Of a DNA stretch of 64,000 bases, positions 15,670 through 25,300 are shown in pieces. Source of the stretch: an uncultured Amylibacter sp. GTDB lineage: Bacteria > Pseudomonadota > Alphaproteobacteria > Rhodobacterales > Rhodobacteraceae. The position numbers were made by a program, and so were the translations under genes. Numbering within the stretch: the stretch's first letter is position 1; each line of letters opens with the position of its first letter. The stretch is taken from NCBI GenBank assembly GCA_905181935.1, contig CAJIZV010000003.1, positions 260,001 to 324,000 on the forward strand, written 5' to 3'. The notes under the pieces were generated by a model. It saw only the letters and a program-made list of their open reading frames with translations, was not told where the DNA came from and searched no databases.

Positions 15670-18444
15670 TCATAATTTTGACATTAATTTATAGATGAGC
15701 TCATTATTTATTTTTAAACTTTTTTCAATTTTTTTATTAATTAATTCTAGAGAGTTAATGCCAGTTGTTTGAATAAATAGTTCAGTTGCGGCATCACTAA
15801 GGTTTGAAATATTAAATTTTTCCATGCCTAATAAACGCTTTAAATGTTCAATTTCGCCAAATAGAATTAACGCCTCATTTAGGCATGTTTCTTCTGAAAG
15901 AGTTATAACACCTAAGTCTAATGCACTTTTCAGTTGTTCTTGAGGCTTGAGGTTTCTGGTATTGCTTAGCAAAGTAAAGCTTTGAGCTAAGAGCTCTAAA
16001 TCTAAAACACCGCCTAAAGGCTTTTTCACTGGCCAGCTTTGGTGTCTATCAATCTCTAGTTTTGAAATCCGAGCACGCATTTCACTAACTTCTTTAGATA
16101 CCTTTTTTTTATTATTTGCTTGGCTCAATACGTCTTTCAATATAGCATTAATTGCATGACATAGTTCTGGGTTCCCAGCTACAGCTCTTGCCCTAGTTAA
16201 TGCGAGCTGTTCCCAAACCCAAGCTTTGTTTTTTTGATAATCTTTAAACCCAACCAAACTGGTTGCTACAGTGCCCGCACGTCCAGAAGGACGTAAGCGC
16301 ATATCAACTTCATATAAGCGGCCATAGGACATTGAAGATGACAAAGCACTAATTAAAGTACGTGTAACTTTTTGAAAATAAGTACGTATATCTAAACCTT
16401 TTATGCTAGAAACTGAATCTGAATGGCCATCATAAATTACTATTATATCCAGGTCGGATGTACAGGTCATTTGTTGAGATCCCATTTTACCCATAGCTAA
16501 AACTGCAACAGAACTGCCCTGAATATTTCCATATCGGCGCATTGCTTCAGATGAAGCTTGTTCCAAACATATCTGCAAACAGGCTTGTGCTAAATTTGAA
16601 AAAGCTTTTTCAGCTCGATTGGTCGAGATCTGTTGTGTCAATTGTGCATAAATAATTTTGAAATGCTCTTCTGATTTCCATGCTCGTGTTTCGATTAAAA
16701 TAGACTCAAAATCTAAACCATTTTGAATTCTCGTGCCTAAGTTTTTTGAATAGGTGGCTAAATTGGATGGAATTGCGTTTGGCCCAATGTCTGCGAGGCC
16801 ATCTAAGACGCTAACTTGCCGTGCTAGGGCATTTCCTAATTGTTTAGAAAGACTCGTCACGTAAATTACTTGCTTTAAAATATCGGGGCGACGTTCAAAT
16901 AATGAAAATAATTGTACACCAGAAGTAAGTCCAGATAAAAAATACTCAAAATAATCTAAGGTTTGTTCTGGATTACTAGCTTTTTGTACTAAATTCAAAA
17001 TATGTGGAATTTGAGTTTCAAATACTTCAACAGCACGTTCGGAGCGAAAGGCTGGAAGTGTCTGCCATTTATCAAAACGCATTCTTTGTTTATTCGTTGG
17101 ATCGATACGATGGCTATCTATTGTTTCTAGCGTCTCAGTAGCGGCGTGAGTAATCTGTAATTGTTTAACTACATCTGTTTCGAATACGTTTAATGTTGCA
17201 TACCCTGACAATTTATATAGGCGTATTTTTTCTTCTGGATTTTTTGGGATTGAATGACTTTGCGCATCACGAAGCATCTGGATGCGGTGCTCAATTTTTC
17301 TATGATGGCGCAAAGAGGTTATTAAGACACGAGCTTTTTGTTGAGTTATTATCCCTTGTTTAGCCAATGATTGGAGTGCGCCTTGTGTTGAGGTATTACG
17401 TAATTCTCTATGCCTTCCACCAAATATCATTTGGTTTGCTTGTGCAAAGAATTCAATTTCTCGGATTCCACCACGGCCCAATTTCATATTGTGGTCTTCG
17501 AGTGTAATTGGTCCAGATATTCCTTTGTGCTCTCGGGATTGTATCAAAAGCTGTTCTATTTCGCCAAGCGCAGCGAAATCTAATTCTCGGCGCCAAATGA
17601 ATTTTTGCATGCGAGATAGGAACCCAAGCGCTGCTTTTTTATCGCCAGCACAAAAACGTGCTTTAATAAATGCAGCACGCTCCCAAGTTCTTCCCTCACG
17701 AATATAATAGGCTTCTGCACTGCGCATAGCCGGACATATAGTTGTTACAGAAGGATTGGGGCGTAAGCGTAAATCAGTTCGAAATACATACCCATCTTTA
17801 CTTGGCTTTGATAATAAGGAAAAAACTTTTTGAGTAATTTTTACAAAAATAATACGATATTCAGCAATTTTGTCAGCAGGGTATCTGGTGTCATCAAAAA
17901 GAAAAATCAAATCAATATCTGATGAATAATTTAGTTCTTTTGCGCCCATCTTTCCCATGGCCAAAACAAACATACCTGCTGATAAATCATTATTTAACCA
18001 AGTGCCTTTTAATACACCTTTATCAACAGATGATCGCAATTCACTTTCTAGTGCGGTCTTAACTGCATAATCAGCAAAATTTGTTAATTTTTCTGTAATC
18101 CATTCCATAGTACGTATGTGTGACAAATCACATAATGCTAAAATTAACGCTGTCCGAGCTTTGGCTAAACGTAAAGCAATTCGAAGTTCTCCATTTAAGG
18201 TTTGAGCTGCTAGAACGGCTTCTTCTGGAGTTTTAGTCCAGTGAATAAGTAACCAATCGCGATGACGGTTCAACAATCCATTCAAATAAGTGCTACTACC
18301 TGCAATGCCTTCAATCAAACGTAAGGCGTCTGCAGGTAAGCCATTATAAGTGGCACTTACTTGCCCCCCTACAATGGGATCAAACGGAATTGGAAAATGT
18401 AGAATGGGTTCTTTAAATATCATAAAGCAATCTTGGATATGCAT
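15670..18444 (-). CDS. glnE: bifunctional glutamine synthetase adenylyltransferase/deadenylase
   Basis: The 924 residues carry two nucleotidyltransferase domains, each with GKMG...SDxD. The first is around 163-184 (GKMGAKELNYSSDIDLIFL), the second in the C-terminal half (GKMGSQQMTCTSDLDIIVI). Each is followed by a GlnD/PII-uridylyltransferase-type helical region. The protein attaches and removes AMP on glutamine synthetase in answer to PII state and glutamine. Its length is near the family norm of about 950-1000. It runs convergent to the AMDase-like gene and divergent from rpsD. Confidence 0.95.
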   Translation of the reverse strand: MHIQDCFMIFKEPILHFPIPFDPIVGGQVSATYNGLPADALRLIEGIAGSSTYLNGLLNRHRDWLLIHWTKTPEEAVLAAQTLNGELRIALRLAKARTALILALCDLSHIRTMEWITEKLTNFADYAVKTALESELRSSVDKGVLKGTWLNNDLSAGMFVLAMGKMGAKELNYSSDIDLIFLFDDTRYPADKIAEYRIIFVKITQKVFSLLSKPSKDGYVFRTDLRLRPNPSVTTICPAMRSAEAYYIREGRTWERAAFIKARFCAGDKKAALGFLSRMQKFIWRRELDFAALGEIEQLLIQSREHKGISGPITLEDHNMKLGRGGIREIEFFAQANQMIFGGRHRELRNTSTQGALQSLAKQGIITQQKARVLITSLRHHRKIEHRIQMLRDAQSHSIPKNPEEKIRLYKLSGYATLNVFETDVVKQLQITHAATETLETIDSHRIDPTNKQRMRFDKWQTLPAFRSERAVEVFETQIPHILNLVQKASNPEQTLDYFEYFLSGLTSGVQLFSLFERRPDILKQVIYVTSLSKQLGNALARQVSVLDGLADIGPNAIPSNLATYSKNLGTRIQNGLDFESILIETRAWKSEEHFKIIYAQLTQQISTNRAEKAFSNLAQACLQICLEQASSEAMRRYGNIQGSSVAVLAMGKMGSQQMTCTSDLDIIVIYDGHSDSVSSIKGLDIRTYFQKVTRTLISALSSSMSYGRLYEVDMRLRPSGRAGTVATSLVGFKDYQKNKAWVWEQLALTRARAVAGNPELCHAINAILKDVLSQANNKKKVSKEVSEMRARISKLEIDRHQSWPVKKPLGGVLDLELLAQSFTLLSNTRNLKPQEQLKSALDLGVITLSEETCLNEALILFGEIEHLKRLLGMEKFNISNLSDAATELFIQTTGINSLELINKKIEKSLKINNELIYKLMSKL

Positions 18445-18482
18445 CTCGGTTGGGTCAATGCAAAAAACTTAAGTTCAAAGCG

Positions 18483-18510
18483 TTGACTCTGCTTGTTGTA
18501 CCTCTATAAG
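18483..18510 (+). promoter_or_regulatory. sigma-70 type promoter for rpsD
   Basis: A -35 TTGACT (18483-18488) and a -10 TATAAG (18505-18510) are separated by 16 nt. Transcription would begin near 18517, giving a leader of about 120 nt before the rpsD start. Confidence 0.6.
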
Positions 18511-18530
18511 CCGGACATCGCCTATTTTTA

Positions 18531-18628
18531 GGTGACCATATTGGTGTTTGTGGCCTTCGTAAGAAGATGCCTGTCACCCAAAGCAGTTCTGCCGCGGGAA
18601 AGGAAAGCGCCCTTATCTTAATATAAGG
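18531..18628 (+). promoter_or_regulatory. structured rpsD leader with Shine-Dalgarno-masking hairpin
   Basis: This stretch is GC-richer than the neighbouring intergenic DNA. GGTGAC (18531-18536) can pair with GTCACC (18573-18578). CCTTAT (18611-18616) can pair with ATAAGG (18623-18628), whose AAGG belongs to the AAGGAG ribosome binding site of rpsD (18625-18630). This fits translational feedback by S4, as known for rpsD leaders or operon leaders in other bacteria. No match to a named family was recognised, and the control role is inference. Confidence 0.45.
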
Positions 18629-18638
18629 AGTCCAGCGT

Positions 18639-19259
18639 ATGACTAAACGTACAGCTGCCAAACATAAATTAGACCGCCGCATGGGTGAAAATATCTGGGG
18701 TCGTCCAAAGTCTCCAGTAAATCGTCGAGAATATGGGCCAGGTCAACATGGTCAGCGCCGTAAACAAAAGCTATCTGATTTTGGTACCCAACTACGCGCA
18801 AAACAGAAATTAAAAGGTTATTACGGTGATGTGACTGAAAAACAGTTCCGCCGCGTTTATGCTGAAGCAGTTCGCGTAAATGGTGACACAGGTGAAAATT
18901 TGATTGGTTTGTTAGAGCGTCGTTTAGACGCTGTTGTTTACCGTTCAAAGTTCGTACCAACAGTATTTGCTGCGCGTCAGTTTGTAAATCATGGCCATGT
19001 AACGGTAAATGGTAAAAAAGTGAATATTCCTTCCTACCGTGTTAAAGAGGGTGATGTTATCGAAGTTCGTGAAAAGTCACGACAAATGGCCTTAGTTATT
19101 GAAGCATTGGCATCGTCAGAGCGTGATTTTGCTGAATATATCAATGTTGATGCATCTAAAATGAAAGCTGAATTTGTTCGCACGCCAACACTTGCTGATG
19201 TGCCATATCCGGTAATCATGGAGCCAAACTTGGTTGTGGAATATTACGCGAAAAACTAA
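18639..19259 (+). CDS. rpsD: 30S ribosomal protein S4
   Basis: The 206 residues match S4 in length. The N-terminus [20 protein letters not shown] is followed by the basic [14 protein letters not shown] segment. An S4 RNA-binding domain is around 95-155 ([34 protein letters not shown]). S4 is a primary 16S rRNA binding protein. It stands alone here, flanked by its own promoter-like site and a strong terminator. Confidence 0.98.
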   Translation: MTKRTAAKHKLDRRMGENIWGRPKSPVNRREYGPGQHGQRRKQKLSDFGTQLRAKQKLKGYYGDVTEKQFRRVYAEAVRVNGDTGENLIGLLERRLDAVVYRSKFVPTVFAARQFVNHGHVTVNGKKVNIPSYRVKEGDVIEVREKSRQMALVIEALASSERDFAEYINVDASKMKAEFVRTPTLADVPYPVIMEPNLVVEYYAKN

Positions 19260-19284
19260 ATGTAGAATTAACTATCAATATCAG

Positions 19285-19314
19285 AAAGCCGTACCGTTTG
19301 GTGCGGCTTTTTTC
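19285..19314 (+). terminator. Rho-independent terminator of rpsD
   Basis: AAAGCCGTACC (19285-19295) pairs with GGTGCGGCTTT (19300-19310) around a GTTT loop, with one G-U pair, followed by a T-rich tail. It is a textbook intrinsic terminator 26 nt after the stop. Confidence 0.9.
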
Positions 19315-19360
19315 TGTTTTAGCCCTTTCCCTATGTAATTTTTATCAGTAGCATTTTTAA

Positions 19361-20584
19361 ATGAATTCAAACAGTATATCCACTTATGATGCCCATACTC
19401 TTCCTCTTTGGAGGAGGCCAATTACTTTATTGGCAATAATGATATTTGGCATGCACATGGCTTTTGCTACTTGGATGGCATTGTTAAATAATTTTGTACA
19501 TGAGCGTGCAAATTTTGATGGGTCTGACTTGGGGTGGCTTCAAAGTATTCGTGAAATTCCAGGGTTTTTTGCTGTTGCAGTAATTGTAGTCTTATGGGTT
19601 ATGCGTGAACAAATATTAGCCATTGTTTCATTGGTAATGCTAGGCTCTGCAGTTGCTGTCACTGCTTGGTTTCCCACATTTAGTGGGCTGTTGCTAACAA
19701 CTTTTATTTCTAGTCTGGGGTTTCATTATTACGAGACCGTAAAGCAAAGTCTTGAATTGCAATGGATTCCTAAAGATAAAGCTCCCCAAATATTAGGGTG
19801 GCTTTTAGCGATTGGTTCAGCAGGCTCGCTTATTGCTTATGGCGGAGTTGCTATTACTTGGTGGGTTTTGGGTTGGGATTACAATACACTATATATGATT
19901 AGTGGTAGTATTACGATTTTGATCGCAGTATTTTGTTTTTTTGCGTATCCACGTTTCCATGGGCCAACTGTCCAAAATAAAACCTTTTTATTACGTAAGC
20001 GCTATTGGTTATTTTATGTTTTGCAGTTTATGGCTGGTGCACGTCGACAAATTTTCATTGTTTTTGCAGCATTTATGATGGTGGAAAGATTTGGTTTTGA
20101 AGTACATGAAGTAACTGTATTATTTTTAATTAATTATATAGCAAACATGATTTTTGGGCCTATTATTGGGCGTATTGTTTTCAGGTTTGGTGAACGCAAT
20201 GCATTAATATTTGAATATTTTGGTTTAATTGTAATTTTTGCTGCTTATGGCGGTGTTTATTTGTTTGGCTGGAGTGTCTTTATTGCTGCTACACTATATG
20301 TTCTTGACCACTTATTTTTTGGCCTATCCATAGCTCAAAAAACTTATTTTCAAAAAATTGCAGATCCTGCAGATATTTCTTCAACAGCGGCAGTAGCGTT
20401 TACAATTAATCATATTGGGGCTGTAGCTTTACCCGCTTTGCTAGGATATGTTTGGCTGTTTTCGCCCGCATCAGTTTTTGCAGTCGCAGCACTCATTGCT
20501 GCTATATCTTTGGGGTTATCATTTTGTATTCCAAGGCATCCTATGGTTGGTAACGAAACTATTTTTTCAAGTTTTAGAGAATAA
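19361..20584 (+). CDS. MFS transporter
   Basis: The 407 residues have about 12 hydrophobic segments in two halves separated by a charged loop near residue 200 (KTFLLRKRYW). GPIIGRIVFRFGERNAL is the MFS loop motif between helices 8 and 9, and the loop after helix 2 is a degenerate equivalent. The substrate cannot be read. The stop lies 2 nt before the next start, so it is co-transcribed with the MATE gene; both could export toxic compounds. The family call is firm. Confidence 0.82.
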   Translation: MNSNSISTYDAHTLPLWRRPITLLAIMIFGMHMAFATWMALLNNFVHERANFDGSDLGWLQSIREIPGFFAVAVIVVLWVMREQILAIVSLVMLGSAVAVTAWFPTFSGLLLTTFISSLGFHYYETVKQSLELQWIPKDKAPQILGWLLAIGSAGSLIAYGGVAITWWVLGWDYNTLYMISGSITILIAVFCFFAYPRFHGPTVQNKTFLLRKRYWLFYVLQFMAGARRQIFIVFAAFMMVERFGFEVHEVTVLFLINYIANMIFGPIIGRIVFRFGERNALIFEYFGLIVIFAAYGGVYLFGWSVFIAATLYVLDHLFFGLSIAQKTYFQKIADPADISSTAAVAFTINHIGAVALPALLGYVWLFSPASVFAVAALIAAISLGLSFCIPRHPMVGNETIFSSFRE

Positions 20585-20586
20585 AA

Positions 20587-21936
20587 ATGAAGCGAAGAGC
20601 TCGATTTACTACAGGCTCCACAATGCGTCATGTGGCTGTAATGACTACAACTGGAATGATTGGGTTAACATTTATGTTTTTCATAGATGCGATTACATTA
20701 TTTTGGGTATCGCAGCTGGATAACGAAAGCTTTATGGCGGCAATGGGATTTGCATGGACAGTTCAATTTTTTACAATATCTGTTGGTATAGCATTTATGA
20801 TTGCAACAACTGCATTAGTGTCTAGATCTTTGGGAGCAGAAAACTGGGAAGACGCTCGCAAACAAACTTCTGTTTTTGCACTCCTTACTTTTTGCATTCT
20901 TTTGATCACCGTAGTATTTTTATTAATTTTTCGAAGGGAAATATTGATTTCTATTGGTGCAGAAGGTGCAACGTTGGAGTCAGCTTCAACTTTTTTACTA
21001 ATTTCTGTACCTTCATTGCCTATTATGGCTCTTGGTATGATTGGGTCAGCTGTTTTGCGTGCAGAGGGAGATGGTGTACGTTCAATGATGGTGACGGTTT
21101 CATCTGGGTGTGTAGCTGCAATTGTTGATCCATTATTTATTTTTGGATTTGATATGGGCATGGATGGTGCCGCCCTTGGTGTTTCTGTGGCACGTATTAC
21201 TTCAGCAATCTTAGCAATCTATTTTGTTGTCAAAGTCAAAAATTTAGCTGCTGCCATTACATTCATTGATATTAGACGTTGGTATATACCTTTCACAATG
21301 ATTGCAGTTCCAACAATTTTAACTCAATTGGCGTCGCCTGCGGGTAACCTGTTGGCAACAAGCGTTATTTCTGATTTTGGTGAATCTGCTATGGCTGGTT
21401 GGGCTGTATTAGGGCGTGTCACTGTAGTAGCCTTTGGAGGTGTATTTGCATTGTCTGGGGCTATTGGGGGGATCATAGGTCAAAATTTTGGAGCAAGAAA
21501 GTTTGATCGTGTACGAACTGCTTATCGTGATGCACTCATCTTCTCAACATTCTATGTATTTGTTGTGTGGTCGCTTCTTGCGATATTGACGCCATTTATT
21601 TTGCAGGTATTTAATTTAAGCGAAGGTGCTAGAACAGTAATTGAAGCATTTAATTATATTGCAGCAGGCAGTTATGTTTTTGCTGGTGCCTTATACGTAT
21701 CTAATGCGTCGTTCAATAATTTAGGTAAGCCATTATATTCGACACTATTTAATTGGATTAAGGATGGCGTTGCTATGTTACCACTTTGTATTTGGGGCGC
21801 CTCGATTTATGGCGCCTCTGGTGTAGTCTATGGCCAAGGTATAGCATATGTTATTTCGGGTATTGCAAGTGTGATATTTGGATGGTGGTTTATTAAACAG
21901 GTTGAAAAAACACATTTAAAAGTCATATCAAAGTAA
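20587..21936 (+). CDS. MATE family efflux transporter
   Basis: The 449 residues contain about 12 membrane helices. MATE hallmarks are an N-terminal LTFMFFIDAITLFWVSQL-type helix, RSLGAENWEDARKQ, MIGSAVLRAEGDG, and IGGIIGQNFGARKFDRVRTAYRDAL-type repeats in the second half. MATE proteins expel cationic drugs or metabolites with Na+ or H+ exchange. It starts 2 nt after the MFS gene. Confidence 0.9.
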   Translation: MKRRARFTTGSTMRHVAVMTTTGMIGLTFMFFIDAITLFWVSQLDNESFMAAMGFAWTVQFFTISVGIAFMIATTALVSRSLGAENWEDARKQTSVFALLTFCILLITVVFLLIFRREILISIGAEGATLESASTFLLISVPSLPIMALGMIGSAVLRAEGDGVRSMMVTVSSGCVAAIVDPLFIFGFDMGMDGAALGVSVARITSAILAIYFVVKVKNLAAAITFIDIRRWYIPFTMIAVPTILTQLASPAGNLLATSVISDFGESAMAGWAVLGRVTVVAFGGVFALSGAIGGIIGQNFGARKFDRVRTAYRDALIFSTFYVFVVWSLLAILTPFILQVFNLSEGARTVIEAFNYIAAGSYVFAGALYVSNASFNNLGKPLYSTLFNWIKDGVAMLPLCIWGASIYGASGVVYGQGIAYVISGIASVIFGWWFIKQVEKTHLKVISK

Positions 21937-21989
21937 AATGAAAATGCGATAGTCTTTAATTATTTCAAATATAAACTGAGGAAAGCCCC

Positions 21990-22637
21990 ATGTTTTTCAC
22001 TAAACGCCCAATAGATATCCCGAATGCATCCAATGCTTTGCCTGGTCGAGATTATGAAATTGAAACAGCTTCTAAGCATTTCGTGCTTAGTACACCAATT
22101 AAAGGTACCATTCCAGAAGGTTTTGAACAAGCAATGTTTGGAATGGGATGTTTCTGGGGTGTAGAGCGTATTTTTTGGCAAATTGAAGGTGTCTGGACAA
22201 CAGCGGCAGGCTACGCGGCAGGCCACACGCCCAATGCAACCTATGAAGAAGTTTGCTCTGGGCAGACAGGCCATAATGAAGTCGTTTGGGTTGTATTTGA
22301 TCCATCTATTGTCACTTATGAAACACTTCTAAAAGCATTTTGGGAAGGACATAATCCTACCCAAGGCATGCGCCAAGGAAACGACCAAGGAACACAATAT
22401 CGATCTGGTATATATTTTTATAATATTATCCAACGAGTGGCTGCATTCGCTAGTAAAAATTTATACCAGCAACGCTTAGATTTGAATGAAATTGGGACAA
22501 TTACATCTGAAATTTTAAATAGTTCTAAATTTTTCTATGCTGAAACATATCATCAACAATATCTTGCAAAAAACCCTAGTGGATATTGTGGAATTGGAGG
22601 TACGGGGGTTAGCTGCCCAATTGGTGTGGATGCTTGA
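21990..22637 (+). CDS. msrA: peptide-methionine (S)-S-oxide reductase
   Basis: The 215 residues contain the MsrA active-site motif GMGCFWGVER with Cys54. Conserved YAAGHTPNATYEEVCSGQTGHNEV and GNDQGTQYRSGIY segments follow, and a C-terminal resolving cysteine region is in YCGIGGTGVSCP. It repairs S-sulfoxides of methionine in proteins with thioredoxin. An N-terminal extension of about 45 residues before the core is common in this subgroup. Confidence 0.97.
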   Translation: MFFTKRPIDIPNASNALPGRDYEIETASKHFVLSTPIKGTIPEGFEQAMFGMGCFWGVERIFWQIEGVWTTAAGYAAGHTPNATYEEVCSGQTGHNEVVWVVFDPSIVTYETLLKAFWEGHNPTQGMRQGNDQGTQYRSGIYFYNIIQRVAAFASKNLYQQRLDLNEIGTITSEILNSSKFFYAETYHQQYLAKNPSGYCGIGGTGVSCPIGVDA

Positions 22638-22688
22638 CGCATGGTCTGATCTGAATTAATTCCAAATAAAATAATTTTGGAAATAAAA

Positions 22689-23558
22689 ATGCCAACATAT
22701 ACTTCGCTCACATCACTTGAAGGAAAAGATACCGCAAATAGTTTAGGCTTTGCATTGGAAAGCCTGAATAATGCTCCTTACGGTGTGGGAATATCGGAAA
22801 TTGAAGACGGCTCTGGTATATTTGAGGTGAGTGGATATTTTATTGAAACACCTAATGAAATTGAACTTCTAATTCTGAGTGCAGCATATGGAGCACAACC
22901 ATTTGTAATTTCAGAGCTTCCTGACAAAGATTGGGTTGCAGAGGTCCGCCGCGAATTAGCACCAGTAGAAGCAGGCTGTTTTTTTGTCTATGGTGAACAT
23001 GACGCTGACAAAGTTCCTTATGGCTCTAAGTCATTATTAATTGAGGCAGCCATGGCGTTTGGTACAGGTCACCATGGGACTACTAAAGGCTGTTTAACCG
23101 CGTTAGATACTTTAGTGAATTCTGGATTTACTGCTAAAAATGTTCTGGATATTGGTTGTGGAACTGCTGTGTTAGCAATGGGTGCTGCCTTATGTTGGCC
23201 CGGCCAAGTTTTAGCGAGCGACATTGATGAAATTGCCACAGAAACATCTAAAGCTAATGCTGTTGCAAATGGTTTAGAGGGTAGAATTAACGTATTAACA
23301 TGTGCAGGGTTTGATCATCCTCATCTTCAAGCAAGCGCGCCCTATGATTTAATTTTTGCTAATATTTTAAAAGGGCCACTAATTGCCCTAGCACCTGATA
23401 TGGTTAAATATTCTGCAAAAAGTGGATATGTAATTTTGTCAGGCCTATTAAACACCCAAGCAGAGGACGTGATTGAAACATATGCTGATGAAGGGTTTGA
23501 TTTAGTTGCCCATACTAAATTAACAGAATGGTCAACACTAACTCTTTGTAAGTATTAG
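22689..23558 (+). CDS. prmA: ribosomal protein L11 methyltransferase
   Basis: This SAM-dependent methyltransferase of 289 residues has FGTGHHGTTKGCL (motif preceding the SAM site), DIGCGTAVLAMGAA (SAM glycine loop) and FANILKGPL (NPPF-like substrate motif). It trimethylates L11. I prefer ATG 22689, with GGAAA six bases upstream, to the in-frame TTG at 22677. It lies 51 nt after msrA. Confidence 0.95.
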   Translation: MPTYTSLTSLEGKDTANSLGFALESLNNAPYGVGISEIEDGSGIFEVSGYFIETPNEIELLILSAAYGAQPFVISELPDKDWVAEVRRELAPVEAGCFFVYGEHDADKVPYGSKSLLIEAAMAFGTGHHGTTKGCLTALDTLVNSGFTAKNVLDIGCGTAVLAMGAALCWPGQVLASDIDEIATETSKANAVANGLEGRINVLTCAGFDHPHLQASAPYDLIFANILKGPLIALAPDMVKYSAKSGYVILSGLLNTQAEDVIETYADEGFDLVAHTKLTEWSTLTLCKY

Positions 23559-23605
23559 GAGGCTGCTTCTATACAAATTTTGGTAGCATGCTATGTCGAA
23601 AATAA

Positions 23606-23637
23606 ATACGCCCCAAAGATTGTTCTCTGAGGCGTAT
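23606..23637. terminator. bidirectional hairpin between prmA and DUF1127 gene
   Basis: ATACGCC (23606-23612) pairs with GGCGTAT (23631-23637). The T-rich tail is better on the minus strand, so it could end the DUF1127 transcript as well as the prmA one; the genes are convergent. Confidence 0.45.
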
Positions 23638-23693
23638 ATTATTACCTGGATTCATTATAAGCTTATACTTATGTTCAAATAAATATTTTTAAC

Positions 23694-23894
23694 TCAAAAT
23701 AAGTTATTAATATCACCGCGCGTAAGTCCAATATCTTTCAGTTCGCGTTCTGTAAGTTTAGATAAAGCAGCTTTTGTTTTGCGCGATTGATGCCCTCTGA
23801 TCACAGCTGTAAAAGCTGCTTCCAAGAAGCTTGCTACACGAAAAATCGTTATTGAGCCAAGTGGTTGTGAAGATGTGTTTACGAAATTTGCCAT
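23694..23894 (-). CDS. DUF1127 small protein
   Basis: The 66 residues end in the DUF1127 core RKTKAALSKLTERELKDIGLTRGDI, an arginine-rich helix followed by the L-D-x-G-L-x-R-x-D signature. A Shine-Dalgarno AAAGGGAA precedes the ATG. Proteins of this type are abundant in alphaproteobacteria; some bind RNA and affect stress or phosphate physiology, but no exact role can be claimed here. It stands alone on the minus strand between prmA and ruvC. Confidence 0.9.
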   Translation of the reverse strand: MANFVNTSSQPLGSITIFRVASFLEAAFTAVIRGHQSRKTKAALSKLTERELKDIGLTRGDINNLF

Positions 23895-24100
23895 GATAAA
23901 ATTCCCTTTATCAGTGAGTGTCTATGAAACTTGAGTATGCTTGTATTGGGTTACTTACCAATGCCATTAATGCATTCCCGACGTGCAGTTTATGCATAGC
24001 TACCGAACAATATAAAATTATTATTTATTGGGGGAGCTTAATTCTTCTCTTGGCGAATGTTCTTGTTTCGTGCTATAATAAAAAAAAATGGTATATATAC

Positions 24101-24613
24101 ATGCGAGTTATCGGTATTGATCCTGGATTGCGAAATTTGGGTTGGGGCGTCGTTGATGTTGTAGGCTCTAAAATTACTCATGTAGGCAATGGAGTTTGCA
24201 AATCTTCTACGGGAACACTTGCAGAGCGTTTGCTTGAATTACACGAACAGTTAACTGATGTTATGCGCACTCATCAACCAACGACATCTGCGGTTGAAAA
24301 AACTTTTGTAAATAAAGATGGTGCTGGAACATTAAAATTGGGACAAGCGCGTGGTATTTGTTTGTTAGTTCCAGCCCAGGCTGGACTTGATGTTGCGGAA
24401 TATGCACCCAATACAATTAAAAAAGTTGTTGTAGGTGTTGGTCATGCTGATAAAAAACAAGTGGAACATATGGTTCGAATGCAATTACCAGGTGTAAGTT
24501 TTGTGGGTCCAGACGCAGTTGATGCGCTTGCTATTGCAATGTGTCATGCGCATCACGCACAGTTTTCAGGAAAATTAAATGCTGCGGTTGCGCGCGCACA
24601 GGGGGCAGCATGA
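24101..24613 (+). CDS. ruvC: Holliday junction endonuclease RuvC
   Basis: The 170 residues show the RNase H-like nuclease core with acidic residues Asp7 (GIDPGL), Glu66 (VEKTFVN), Asp138 and Asp141 ([10 protein letters not shown]). I set the start at ATG 24101, where homology begins. An upstream in-frame ATG at 23918 would add 61 unrelated residues. It resolves Holliday junctions with RuvAB. The stop overlaps ruvA by 4 nt. Confidence 0.97.
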   Translation: MRVIGIDPGLRNLGWGVVDVVGSKITHVGNGVCKSSTGTLAERLLELHEQLTDVMRTHQPTTSAVEKTFVNKDGAGTLKLGQARGICLLVPAQAGLDVAEYAPNTIKKVVVGVGHADKKQVEHMVRMQLPGVSFVGPDAVDALAIAMCHAHHAQFSGKLNAAVARAQGAA

Positions 24614-25284
24614 TTGGTAAAATTACGGGGCGGGTTGATTATCGCGGCACTGACCATGTTTTAGTGGACGTGCAGGGAGTAGGTTATATGGTTTACTGTT
24701 CTGATAGAACGTTATCGGGATTACCTGCAAGGGGTGGTGTAATCGCTTTATACACAGACTTATTAGTACGTGAGGATAATTTGCAGTTGTTTGGTTTTAC
24801 TACTTTGGCTGATAAAGAATGGCATAAGCTATTAACAACAGTACAAGGAGTAGGAGCAAAGGCTGCCCTAGCAATCGCGTCAACTTTAGGAACTGATGGT
24901 GTGTCGCGCGCTATCGCTTTGGGTGATGTAGCTGCGATAAAATCTGCTCAAGGAGTTGGGCCCAAAATTGCACAAAGAGTTATTACGGAACTAAAAGACA
25001 AAGCACCAAAAATTATGGCTATGGGTGGTGAGGGAGCGGCGCTGGTTGAAGCTGATGAGAGTATGGTGATTGACGTTCAGACTCCTATAGATATGCCTCC
25101 GATCTCACCAGTGCTAAAATCAGAAGCTGGTGCGCAAGCAGATGCATTATCTGCTTTGATAAATCTTGGTTATGGACATGGTGATGCAGCAACAGCCGTA
25201 GCAAAGGCTAGTGGAGAAATGCCTGATTTAGGCGCTACTGGTTTGATTAAAGCGGCATTGAAGCTCTTGGCTCCGAAAGGCTGA
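24610..25284 (+). CDS. ruvA: Holliday junction helicase subunit RuvA
   Basis: The 224 residues start [13 protein letters not shown]. The OB-fold domain is followed by two helix-hairpin-helix motifs ([31 protein letters not shown]) and a C-terminal RuvB-binding domain ([16 protein letters not shown]). It is a little longer than E. coli RuvA (203) because of the acidic linker. The start at 24610 gives the ATGA overlap with ruvC. Confidence 0.97.
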   Translation: MIGKITGRVDYRGTDHVLVDVQGVGYMVYCSDRTLSGLPARGGVIALYTDLLVREDNLQLFGFTTLADKEWHKLLTTVQGVGAKAALAIASTLGTDGVSRAIALGDVAAIKSAQGVGPKIAQRVITELKDKAPKIMAMGGEGAALVEADESMVIDVQTPIDMPPISPVLKSEAGAQADALSALINLGYGHGDAATAVAKASGEMPDLGATGLIKAALKLLAPKG

Positions 25285-25300
25285 TAGGTTATTATAAGAT

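Noticed and set aside
18455..18682. 75-codon minus-strand frame overlapping the rpsD start
   Set aside because: It is antisense to the promoter, leader and N-terminus of rpsD, which explain the region.
23918..24100. Hydrophobic, Cys-containing 61-residue extension in frame with RuvC
   Set aside because: RuvC homology begins at ATG 24101; the extension overlaps the DUF1127 promoter region and has no family support.
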